Position numbers and translations under genes: made by a program | In this document: positions 18,108-26,605 of the stretch, piece by piece | Layout: each line of letters begins with the position of its first letter | Position numbering within the stretch: the first letter of the stretch is position 1 | DNA from: Acinetobacter tibetensis | Lineage (GTDB): Bacteria > Pseudomonadota > Gammaproteobacteria > Pseudomonadales > Moraxellaceae | Assembly (NCBI RefSeq): GCF_023824315.1 | Contig: NZ_CP098732.1 | Span: forward strand, 2,604,001-2,668,000 | Reading direction: 5' to 3' | Length of the DNA stretch: 64,000 bases | The notes under the pieces: model-generated | Seen by the model: the letters and a program-made list of their open reading frames with translations, nothing else | Database searches by the model: none | What the model was told of the DNA's origin: nothing

Positions 18108-18899
18108 ATGAATCAATCCGTCCCTAATGCTATGGAAGAAATGCCGCACATCCGTGTTCTAGATGAATGGCAAGACTCCATCCCAGAGGATTTATATATT
18201 CCTCCTGCCGCATTTGAAATTCTCTTGGAGCATTTCGAAGGACCACTCGACTTTTTAATTTACTTAATTCAAAAAAATGGCTTCGACTTATTACAATTAG
18301 ATATTGCTCCGATTGCAGCCCAATATCTTTCTTACATGGATGCCATGAAGTCACTCAATATTGAGCTGACTGCTGACTATATGGTGATGGCGGCCTTATT
18401 GGCTGATTTAAAATCCCGTTTATTACTGCCAAAACCTACCAGTATTGCCGTTGAAAAAGACCCGAAACAAGAACTGATTGATCGGTTAGAAACTTATCTT
18501 CGCGTGAAACAAGCGGCTGAGCGTTTGGGCCAAATGAGTATTTTAGAACGAGATACTTTTCAGACCAATGTCAGTCTTGGGGATGTTGCTGCCCGTCATG
18601 ATGGCTTTTCCGCCCATCTATTGCATGACGCTTTATTTTGTGTGTTTAACCGCCCAGAGCCAGTGACCCATAAAATTGAGCAAGAACCAGTATTGCTTGA
18701 AGAACGAATTGCATTTATTGAAGAAAAGCTGCAAGCCGGTGAAGTTCTCGATTTTATTGAATTACTCAAACCAAGTCAGGGTCGTATGGGCGTGGTCGTC
18801 ACTTTTATGGCCGTGCTGGAACTGACCCGTCAACAACGCATTCAAATTATTGGTTCAGGTATAGAGGCGCCACTTAGTGTCCAAGGAGCACACCTATGA
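18108..18899 (+). CDS. scpA: Segregation and condensation protein A
   Basis: The 263-aa kleisin binds SMC heads and ScpB to form the bacterial condensin. The hallmark FEGPLDFLIYLIQKNGFDLLQLDIAPIA is at about residues 43-72, followed by AALLADLKSRLLLP; the C-terminal winged helix ends near QQRIQIIGSG. It overlaps scpB by 4 bp. Its partner SMC is also encoded in this window, about 30 kb away on the other strand. Confidence 0.96.
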   Translation: MNQSVPNAMEEMPHIRVLDEWQDSIPEDLYIPPAAFEILLEHFEGPLDFLIYLIQKNGFDLLQLDIAPIAAQYLSYMDAMKSLNIELTADYMVMAALLADLKSRLLLPKPTSIAVEKDPKQELIDRLETYLRVKQAAERLGQMSILERDTFQTNVSLGDVAARHDGFSAHLLHDALFCVFNRPEPVTHKIEQEPVLLEERIAFIEEKLQAGEVLDFIELLKPSQGRMGVVVTFMAVLELTRQQRIQIIGSGIEAPLSVQGAHL

Positions 18900-19480
18900 G
18901 TGAAGCGGATCTGTTTTCTCAATCAGAAATTCAACATGAAATGTTGATGCAACTGGAAGCCATTATTTTTGCGAGTGATGCACCGGTTTCTTTGGCACGT
19001 CTGAAAGAGGCATTTCAAGATCAATATTCCAAATCTGAACTGCGACAACTGATACAACAACTCATGGTTTTACAACATGGTCGCTCGATTGAACTGGTAG
19101 AAACTGCACAAGGTTTCCGCTTTCAAGTACGCGCTAAGTATCGTCAGATGATTAGTCAAACGTGGCCTGAGCGTCCAACACGCTTATCGCCTTCTCTGCT
19201 CGAAATTCTAGCGGTGGTGGCTTACCATCAACCCGTGACTCGTGCGGACATTGAACAAATTCGCGGAGTCTCGAATAATAGTCAAATATTAAGAACTTTG
19301 TTCGACTGGAACTGGATTAAAGAATCTGGTTTTAGGGAACTCCCTGGAAGACCCGCGTTGTTAGTTACAACGCCACAGTTTTTAAATGCTTTTGGCCTAA
19401 CATCAGTTGGTCAATTGCCTCCCCTACAGGATGCCAAGGAAGCTTTTATGGCTCTCGATGCGCAAGCACCGAGGTCTTAA
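18896..19480 (+). CDS. scpB: Segregation and condensation protein B
   Basis: The 194-aa ScpB has tandem winged helices: MLMQLEAIIFASDAPVSLARL, then RLSPSLLEILAVVAYHQPVTRADIEQIRGV and LLVTTPQFLNAFGLTS. It is the third subunit of SMC-ScpAB. The ATG overlaps the scpA stop (ATGA), so the two are translationally coupled. Confidence 0.96.
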   Translation: MSEADLFSQSEIQHEMLMQLEAIIFASDAPVSLARLKEAFQDQYSKSELRQLIQQLMVLQHGRSIELVETAQGFRFQVRAKYRQMISQTWPERPTRLSPSLLEILAVVAYHQPVTRADIEQIRGVSNNSQILRTLFDWNWIKESGFRELPGRPALLVTTPQFLNAFGLTSVGQLPPLQDAKEAFMALDAQAPRS

Positions 19481-19521
19481 ATAGGTGAACTGTTGATGAT
19501 AATTTCTAAGGTTATGCTGTC

Positions 19522-20631
19522 ATGAGTGAAAAATTGCAAAAGGTGCTCGCACGAGTTGGTCTCGGCTCTCGCCGTTATATGGAAGAAGTGATTGCTGCTG
19601 GTCGCGTGAGTGTCAACGGTCAAGTTGCCCAGGTGGGCGAACGTATTGAGCCAGGCGATGAGCTTCGCATCGATGGTCGTAAAGTGCAGTTCCAAATTGA
19701 AGACGAAATTCGCCGTCGTGTTTTAATTTACTACAAACCAGAAGGTGAAATTTGTTCACGTAATGATCCTGAACAACGCCCAACGGTGTTTGATAACTTG
19801 CCGAGCATTACCAATGATCGTTGGGTGATGGTTGGTCGTCTGGATATTAACTCTACAGGCTTGTTGCTGTTCACAAATGATGGTGAACTAGCAAACCGCT
19901 TAATGCATCCATCGAATGAAATTGAGCGTGAATACGCAGTGCGTGTTATGGGTGAAGTAACGCCGCAAATTAAAAATAATATGCTGCGTGGTGTCGTATT
20001 AGACGATGGCCCTGCAAAATTTGAATCATTCTCTGAGATTGGCGGTGAAGGAATTAACCGTTGGTTCCAAGTGGTGGTAAAAGAAGGTCGTAACCGCGAA
20101 GTGCGTCGTATTTTTGAATCTCAAGGTTTGAAAGTGAGCCGCCTATTACGTACCCGTTATGGCACCGTGATTTTACCGCGCGAACTCCGTACTGGTCGTT
20201 GGATAGAGTTGGACAAAAACGACATCGACAATTTAACCAAATCGGTTGAACTTAAGCCACGTCAAGGTACAGGTTTATTCGGCATGGCAAAACGCCGTAC
20301 TGAACGTATGCAAGAAAAACCACTGGTAGCACGTCGTGGCGGTTTCTTACGTCAGCAACGTCGTGACAATGAAGATGAAGGTCAACAACAAGCGAAGCCA
20401 GCATTCAACCGTGAACGTCGTGAAAACCCAAATGGTCATAGCCAACGTCGTCAAGACAATGCGCAAACAGGCTATGGGCAACGTGAACAACGCCAAAACA
20501 CGGGTTATGCACAACGTGATAACCGCTCAGAAAACTTTGGCAACAAAGGCTCATATGGTCAACGCGATGCACGTGATGAACAAGCTCCACGTAAGCCATT
20601 TGGCGTAAACAAAAGCTTTAAAAAGTTTTAA
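19522..20631 (+). CDS. rluB: 23S rRNA pseudouridine(2605) synthase RluB
   Basis: The 369-aa protein has an N-terminal S4 RNA-binding domain (KLQKVLARVGLGSRR, EPGDELRIDG) and a RsuA-family catalytic domain with Asp108 in GRLDINSTGL. RNREVRRIFESQGLKVSRLLR follows in pieces typical of RluB. From about residue 255 there is a ~115-residue low-complexity tail rich in Arg, Gln and Asn, with repeated GQREQRQN/YAQRDN-type units; such tails vary between species. It lies 41 bp after scpB and is closed by a terminator. Confidence 0.94.
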   Translation: MSEKLQKVLARVGLGSRRYMEEVIAAGRVSVNGQVAQVGERIEPGDELRIDGRKVQFQIEDEIRRRVLIYYKPEGEICSRNDPEQRPTVFDNLPSITNDRWVMVGRLDINSTGLLLFTNDGELANRLMHPSNEIEREYAVRVMGEVTPQIKNNMLRGVVLDDGPAKFESFSEIGGEGINRWFQVVVKEGRNREVRRIFESQGLKVSRLLRTRYGTVILPRELRTGRWIELDKNDIDNLTKSVELKPRQGTGLFGMAKRRTERMQEKPLVARRGGFLRQQRRDNEDEGQQQAKPAFNRERRENPNGHSQRRQDNAQTGYGQREQRQNTGYAQRDNRSENFGNKGSYGQRDARDEQAPRKPFGVNKSFKKF

Positions 20632-20649
20632 TCATTCAAGTTAAAATTT

Positions 20650-20676
20650 GAGCCACTTTCGAGTGGCTCTTTTTAT
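20650..20676 (+). terminator. Rho-independent terminator after rluB
   Basis: Stem GAGCCACT / AGTGGCTC with TTCG tetraloop (20650-20669), followed by a T-rich run. It ends the scpA-scpB-rluB unit. Confidence 0.92.
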
Positions 20677-20733
20677 ATGTGATGTGGATGCAGTTTAATA
20701 AGTACGTTTTAGTTATCCAAACTCAGCGATTGA

Positions 20734-22458
20734 TTACACTCCCCTTGGTATAGCACTGAGTAAGCGTTGGGTATATTCATGTTGTGGCGACTGATACAAA
20801 TCATCTGAATTGGCAATTTCGACAATATCCCCATGATTCATAACCATAATCTGATCTGAGATATATTTCACCACTGACAAATCATGTGAGATAAAAATAT
20901 AACTCAAGCCAAACTCATCCTGTAAATCTTGCAGTAAATTCAAGACCTGTGCTTGTACGGAAACATCCAATGCCGACACCGATTCATCACAGATCAAGAT
21001 TTCAGGTTTTAAGGTTAGGCAGCGTGCAATCGCAATGCGCTGTCGCTGTCCACCCGAAAACTCATGTGGATAACGATGATATGCCGATGCGGGCAAACTG
21101 ACTCGCTCCAGTAGATCCAAGGCGATTTTTTTGCGTTCAGCATCATTGGTACCAATGCCATGCACCTGCATCGGCTCCAGTAGAATTTGTCCTACCGTAA
21201 AGCGCGGATTAAGCGATGCATAAGGATTTTGAAAAATAATCTGAATTTTACGTTGAAACTGGGCAAACTGCTTATCTGACATTGCCAAGATATCTTGTCC
21301 ATAAATCCGAGCCGTCCCCCCTGTTGCTTGTTGCAACCGCATGAGTAATAGCCCAATGGTGGTTTTACCTGAACCTGACTCCCCCACCAAGCCTAATGTT
21401 TTGCCTTTCGCCAATTGAAACGAAACACCTTTGACCGCCTGATACTCTTCTCGACCAAACACCCCTTTACGACTATAAAATGATTTTTTTAAGTCTCGAA
21501 CATCCAGAATGATTTCTTCATTGCCCTTCAGCCCGCGTTGTCGCTGTGCACGAGGCTGTTCAGTCACCACTTTTTCTATCCAATCCTGACCTTGTTGCTG
21601 CATAAAGTCACTGATCATCGGCAAGCGGAACGGGCGTTGTGACAGTTGCGGACGACATTGTAATAAGGCACGGGTATAAATATCTTGTGGCTGCTCCAAG
21701 ACTGATTTTACTGCGCCTTGCTCACGAATTTCCCCATGCCGCATTACAATCACGCGATCGGCAATTTCACCCACCAATGCCAAGTCATGGGTAATAAACA
21801 GCATCGACATATTACGGCGTTGCTGTAAGTCTTGTAATAAATCTAAAATTTGCTTTTGAATGGTCACATCTAGTGCTGTGGTGGGTTCATCCGCAATCAA
21901 TAACTTCGGTTCACAGGCAATTGCCATCGCAATCATCACACGTTGTTGCTGCCCACCTGAAAGCTGACTGGGATAAGCATCAATTTTGGTTTCAGGAGAA
22001 GGAATACCGACTTCTTTGAGTAACTCTAAAGTACGTGCTCTGGCTTGCTTACGCCCCATGGCCAAATGTAGCCTGAGTACTTCTGCAATCTGATCGCCCA
22101 CAGTAAATACAGGATTCAGCGAAGACATCGGTTCCTGAAAAATCATGGCGATGTCTTTGCCACAAATTTTTCGCATCTCTGCACGTGATAAGGTCAATAA
22201 ATTGACGTCTTCAAACACAATCTTACTTTCTGCCGAAATTCGACTTTGCTCTGGTGGCAGTAAACCCATGGTCGCAAGAGATGTTACTGATTTACCACTG
22301 CCCGACTCGCCCACTAAGGCAACCGTGGTATGCACTGGAATTTCAAATGATATTCCCTTCACCGTTTCGATGTACTGTTTATTTTCTCCCTTAAAACTGA
22401 CTTTAAGATTTTCAACTTTTAATAAGATTGAGTTTTGTTTTGATTCAGTCATGTTCAT
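20734..22458 (-). CDS. Peptide ABC transporter, fused double ATPase (YejF/DppDF-like)
   Basis: The 574-aa protein carries two nucleotide-binding domains. Domain 1: Walker A GESGSGKS, signature LSGGQQQR, Walker B LLIADEPTTALD. Domain 2: GESGSGKTT, FSGGQRQR, LICDESVSALD. This one-chain arrangement is typical of YejF-type importers. It is the last gene of the six-gene operon and is 7 bp from the upstream permease gene. It should power peptide import through the two permeases. Confidence 0.94.
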   Translation of the reverse strand: MNMTESKQNSILLKVENLKVSFKGENKQYIETVKGISFEIPVHTTVALVGESGSGKSVTSLATMGLLPPEQSRISAESKIVFEDVNLLTLSRAEMRKICGKDIAMIFQEPMSSLNPVFTVGDQIAEVLRLHLAMGRKQARARTLELLKEVGIPSPETKIDAYPSQLSGGQQQRVMIAMAIACEPKLLIADEPTTALDVTIQKQILDLLQDLQQRRNMSMLFITHDLALVGEIADRVIVMRHGEIREQGAVKSVLEQPQDIYTRALLQCRPQLSQRPFRLPMISDFMQQQGQDWIEKVVTEQPRAQRQRGLKGNEEIILDVRDLKKSFYSRKGVFGREEYQAVKGVSFQLAKGKTLGLVGESGSGKTTIGLLLMRLQQATGGTARIYGQDILAMSDKQFAQFQRKIQIIFQNPYASLNPRFTVGQILLEPMQVHGIGTNDAERKKIALDLLERVSLPASAYHRYPHEFSGGQRQRIAIARCLTLKPEILICDESVSALDVSVQAQVLNLLQDLQDEFGLSYIFISHDLSVVKYISDQIMVMNHGDIVEIANSDDLYQSPQHEYTQRLLSAIPRGV

Positions 22459-22465
22459 ACACCTC

Positions 22466-23608
22466 TTATTTTAGTTTTGGGTCCAGTGCATCACGCAATG
22501 CATCAGTAAACATGGAAAATGCGGTGACCAAGACTGCCATTGCGATGGAAGCTGCCGCCAATTGCCACCATTTACCTAAAATCAATTCACTTTGTGCCTC
22601 ATTCAGCATACTGCCCCAAGACACCACCCCTACGGGTACACCAAAACCTAAGAAGCTGAGAATGACTTCGGACTTAATAAAGGCCACCACAAGAATCGAA
22701 ATTTGCACCAAAGCAATATGACTGACATTCGGGAAAATATGGACAAACATACGTCTAAAATGACTGACCCCAATAGCTTTGGCAGCCAGCACATATTCAC
22801 GCGAGGTATGTTTCATATACTCGGCACGAATCAACCGATAAACACCTGTCCAACCTGTTAAACCCAATATCAATACAATCGAGACAATGCCTTTTTGCTG
22901 TAGTACCGCTGCAATGGCTAAAATCAGTAACAGATAAGGAATAGAAGTAAAGATGTTATAAAACCAGTTCAGGACATCATCGACCCAGCCACCAAAGTAA
23001 CCTGAAATTGCCCCAAGCACTGTCCCAATCACCACCGCCAATAAGGCTGCGACCACACCAACAATAATGGATGTTTCTGCCCCTTTAATGGTTTTTTGCA
23101 AGACATCTTGTCCCCATTTGTCAGCACCAAAAGGAAGAGTTTGTTTTAATTCAGCCTGTTGATCCAACAAATGCCCATCCAATTGCTGATCTATCGCTTT
23201 CATGTCCTCCGCCAATGGATCAACCACACCGTAATAATCTATCGCGCCACCAGCACTTTGTTCTTTGACAATTTCGGCATTCAGTTCATGAATCACATCT
23301 TTTAAGGGATCAACGGGATTTTCAGGCAAAGCCTGTGATTGAGTAGCGACTTTTTCGGTTGTATCACGGACAGCATCTGCCCCCATAAAGGTGGGTGGCG
23401 CATAGCTGACAGCGACTTCTTTATTCCAGTTGGAGGCAATCACTCCTGTCATGGACAGCAGTAACATCACGAAATAACACAGCACCACAAACAATGAGAT
23501 CATGGCGATACGATCTGCCTTTAATCGACGCATCGCCAGTTGCCAAAGTCCAGAAGAAGTGGTGTCTGTGGTATCCAGTGCTTTTCTTTTAAATATCACA
23601 CTTAACAT
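22466..23608 (-). CDS. Peptide ABC transporter permease (DppC/YejE-like)
   Basis: The 380-aa inner-membrane protein has an N-terminal helix (IAMISLFVVLCYFVMLLL), then about 110 mainly polar residues, then five core helices with the EAA loop EYVLAAKAIGVSHFRR. FLGFGVP...SWGSMLNEAQ and the ending FTDALRDALDPKLK are typical of DppC/YejE. The polar insert between helix 1 and the core is larger than in DppC and should face the periplasm. It is 7 bp from each neighbour. Confidence 0.94.
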   Translation of the reverse strand: MLSVIFKRKALDTTDTTSSGLWQLAMRRLKADRIAMISLFVVLCYFVMLLLSMTGVIASNWNKEVAVSYAPPTFMGADAVRDTTEKVATQSQALPENPVDPLKDVIHELNAEIVKEQSAGGAIDYYGVVDPLAEDMKAIDQQLDGHLLDQQAELKQTLPFGADKWGQDVLQKTIKGAETSIIVGVVAALLAVVIGTVLGAISGYFGGWVDDVLNWFYNIFTSIPYLLLILAIAAVLQQKGIVSIVLILGLTGWTGVYRLIRAEYMKHTSREYVLAAKAIGVSHFRRMFVHIFPNVSHIALVQISILVVAFIKSEVILSFLGFGVPVGVVSWGSMLNEAQSELILGKWWQLAAASIAMAVLVTAFSMFTDALRDALDPKLK

Positions 23609-23615
23609 AGTTCAC

Positions 23616-24554
23616 CTACTTCAACTGTACGCGAGGATCGACCAACTTATACACCAGATCGGCAATCAGGTTAAAAATCATGGTGGCTGCTGCCACATAA
23701 ACTGTGATGGCTTTAATCACAGGAAAATCACTGCGTTCGACCGCAATAATCACTTCCCGCCCAATGCCCGGAATACCAAAAAAGCGCTCAATCAAAAATG
23801 CCCCAATCAACAATGCAGGTAAGGTCGCCATAACATCGGTAATAATCGGGATAGAGGCATTGCGCAGTACATGCACGCCAAGGATGCGACGTTCTCCCAC
23901 CCCTTTGGCACGTGCTGTACGCACATAGTCCTGATTCACTTCATCGAGAACAAAGCTGCGGTAAAGTCTTAAGGTCGGTGCAATACTGACCACCAGCATG
24001 ATTAAAATCGGCAGTAAGGCATATTTAAATAGGTTTTCACTAAAATGATCACTCCAACCTTGCACGGGGAACCAACTCAGTTGATAAGCAAATACATACT
24101 GAAAAACAATGATATACACCAAAATACTGATCGACATGCCAATGGTACACATCATCATGACCATACGATCCGTTAGAGTGCCACGCACCGCAGAAACCGC
24201 CAATGCCAAAATAATCGAGATCACAGTTTGCAAAATCGTGAGTGGAATGAGTAAGGTCAATGACGGACCTAAACGTGTGGTGATAATTTGTGAAACAGAC
24301 TCCCCTGTACTCCAACTTAGACCATAATCAAAGGTCAAAATCTGTTTGATGAAAATCCACAACTGTACATAGTAGGGTTGATCGACGCCCAACTGTTGGC
24401 GAATATTTTCAATCTGTTCTGGATTGGACATTTTGCCTGCCAGAATATAAGCAGGATCTCCCCCCACCCAGTTAAACAGAAAGAAAATCAGCAGTACAAC
24501 TCCGAGCATGGTCGGAATCATTTGCCATAGGCGACGTATGATATATGCCAGCAT
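23616..24554 (-). CDS. Peptide ABC transporter permease (DppB/YejB-like)
   Basis: The 312-aa protein begins MLAYIIRRLWQMIPTMLGVV and carries FDYGLSW, the EAA loop DYVRTARAKGVGERRILG, and FGIPGIGREVI. It ends LVDPRVQLK. All are DppB/YejB features and there are about six membrane helices. It lies 11 bp after the peptidase gene and 7 bp before the second permease. Confidence 0.95.
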   Translation of the reverse strand: MLAYIIRRLWQMIPTMLGVVLLIFFLFNWVGGDPAYILAGKMSNPEQIENIRQQLGVDQPYYVQLWIFIKQILTFDYGLSWSTGESVSQIITTRLGPSLTLLIPLTILQTVISIILALAVSAVRGTLTDRMVMMMCTIGMSISILVYIIVFQYVFAYQLSWFPVQGWSDHFSENLFKYALLPILIMLVVSIAPTLRLYRSFVLDEVNQDYVRTARAKGVGERRILGVHVLRNASIPIITDVMATLPALLIGAFLIERFFGIPGIGREVIIAVERSDFPVIKAITVYVAAATMIFNLIADLVYKLVDPRVQLK

Positions 24555-24565
24555 ATTGATGCCCC

Positions 24566-26584
24566 CTATTTAACCCGTTGGCCTGTAATTTCATCGAAAA
24601 AGGCTTTGTTGTCGGGTTTACGACCCAAGAAATCTTTCACCAAGTCTTCTGCAGGTTTCTGGCCGCCTTGAGATAAAATGGTTTGGCGATAACGTTGCCC
24701 CACTTCTGGATTATTTAAATTCTTGCCAAAAGCAGAAAGCATGTCTAAAGCAAGCACTTCAGACCACATATAGCCGTAATAACCCACTTGATAGCCGCCC
24801 ATGATGTGCCCAAACTGCCCAGGAAATTCCGTGTTGGGTACATAGCCCAGTGCGGTTGAGCCTTCCATTTTCTTCCAGACATCTAAAGGCTGTACCTTCA
24901 AAGCATTACTGCCATGTAGTGCCATATCATATTGGGCGTACAAAGTTTGACGAGCATAATGCAAGCCACGACCATAACTGTGTACTGCATTCAGTTTGGT
25001 AATCAACTTATCATCGACCCGAGGACATGCAGGTTGGCAATAATCTGCCACTTTCGATAATGTTTCTTTGCGTCTTGCCCATTCCTCATACATTTGCGAA
25101 GGAGCTTCAACAAAGTCACGTTCTACCGATGTACCTGATTGTGCGGAATAACGGGTAGTCGACAAAATGCCATGCAATGCATGTCCAAACTCGTGCACAA
25201 AGGTTTCCAGTTCATCACTGTTTAAACCTTTGCGGTTAAAATTGGTAACCAATGCCGAAATCGGTTTACGCCCCGTTAAGCTACTGCCACCATAAACACC
25301 CCATACCGCAGCATGTCCGTATTTGCCTTCACGTGGGAATTTATCGACATATAGCCCACCTAAAAGCTGTCCTGTTTTCTGATCGGTTACATCGTAATAT
25401 TCAACTTCGTTCTGCCAGACATCGACTTTGGCTGGTTTAAACTCAATGCCATACAGGTTAGATGAAATGGCGAATAACCAGTCCTGTGCGGCTTGAGTTG
25501 GGAAATATTCCCGCATTTTTTCTTGGTCGATCTGATACTTGGCTTTACGCAGCTTTTCGCTCCAATATGCCTCACTCCATCGTTCGATTTTGGCTTGCGC
25601 TAAGGGAATATTTAAGGTTTTCGCTTGAAACTCGCGCAGTGTATTCACTTCTTTTTGTTCTAAAGGCGCAACCGTCGCATGTACTTCAGACAGAAATTTT
25701 TTCACGTTTTCTGGCGTTTCTGCCATACGTTTATGTAGCGCCCACTCGGCATAACTGGATTTACCAAACAATTGTGCCAATTCATAACGCAAGTCCATGG
25801 CTTGTTTCAGCAAGATCAAATTACGCTCACCTCCACGGCGGGTATAGGCAATTTGATAACGCTGGCGTGCAGCATCGTTGTCTGCCAATTCCATAAAAGG
25901 ACGATATTCAGGATATTCAAAACCAAGTAAATAATTGCCTTGGTCATTTTTCTTTAAGGCATCGATATAGCTTTGTGGTAATCCTGTTAATTCGGTAGGT
26001 GTAAACTCCAGCTTTTGCGGATTATCACGCACATTACGCGCATATTCCTGCTCAATCTTCGCCAGTTCTGCCAAAATCACTTTTAAACGTGCTTGCTTTT
26101 CGGCACTTAACTGAATCCCTGTTTTTTCAAAATCATTGAGTAAATCTTCCCGAAACTTGCTATCAATCGCATCACTGGCTTGGGTGTTTTTAATTTGTTG
26201 ATACAGTTTTGGATTTTGATAAATATCGGTTTGGAACTGACTAATCTTGATTTCACAACCTTCTGCCGCTTTACGCAGTGCCGCATCTGGGGAAACATTG
26301 CTGTATAAGCCAATGGGTCCATAAAAATCTTCAAACGAAGCAAAAATACGATCCCATTCTGCCAGTACAGGCGCGGCATTGTTCTGTGCCGTCATAGGCT
26401 TGGCTTCAAAATGCTTAAGCTGCTGTTGAATATCCTGAATTTTGGTATCACACAAAGCAGGAATATCTTGGGCTTGAAATTGCGGCAAGGTCTGACGCGT
26501 GGGAGAGTCTGCAAAAGTGAACTGCTGTATAGCAAAAGTCAAAACACTGAGTGCGGTCAATTTAAAGATTGGGTGATTCATCAT
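24566..26584 (-). CDS. Exported M3-family oligopeptidase (Dcp/OpdA-like)
   Basis: The 672-aa zinc metallopeptidase has the HEFGH motif (FVHEFGHALHGI) near residue 463 and the third ligand Glu in DFVEAPSQMYEEW, both diagnostic for family M3. Unlike cytosolic OpdA it begins with a Sec-type signal peptide (MMNHPIFKLTALSVLTFAIQ...TFADS), so it should act in the periplasm. Start may be the first or second of two adjacent ATGs; GGAG spacing slightly favours the second (26581). It lies between the binding-protein genes and the permease genes and would trim peptides before or after capture. Confidence 0.92.
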   Translation of the reverse strand: MMNHPIFKLTALSVLTFAIQQFTFADSPTRQTLPQFQAQDIPALCDTKIQDIQQQLKHFEAKPMTAQNNAAPVLAEWDRIFASFEDFYGPIGLYSNVSPDAALRKAAEGCEIKISQFQTDIYQNPKLYQQIKNTQASDAIDSKFREDLLNDFEKTGIQLSAEKQARLKVILAELAKIEQEYARNVRDNPQKLEFTPTELTGLPQSYIDALKKNDQGNYLLGFEYPEYRPFMELADNDAARQRYQIAYTRRGGERNLILLKQAMDLRYELAQLFGKSSYAEWALHKRMAETPENVKKFLSEVHATVAPLEQKEVNTLREFQAKTLNIPLAQAKIERWSEAYWSEKLRKAKYQIDQEKMREYFPTQAAQDWLFAISSNLYGIEFKPAKVDVWQNEVEYYDVTDQKTGQLLGGLYVDKFPREGKYGHAAVWGVYGGSSLTGRKPISALVTNFNRKGLNSDELETFVHEFGHALHGILSTTRYSAQSGTSVERDFVEAPSQMYEEWARRKETLSKVADYCQPACPRVDDKLITKLNAVHSYGRGLHYARQTLYAQYDMALHGSNALKVQPLDVWKKMEGSTALGYVPNTEFPGQFGHIMGGYQVGYYGYMWSEVLALDMLSAFGKNLNNPEVGQRYRQTILSQGGQKPAEDLVKDFLGRKPDNKAFFDEITGQRVK

Positions 26585-26605
26585 TACTCCAGTTTTATTT
26601 AATTT

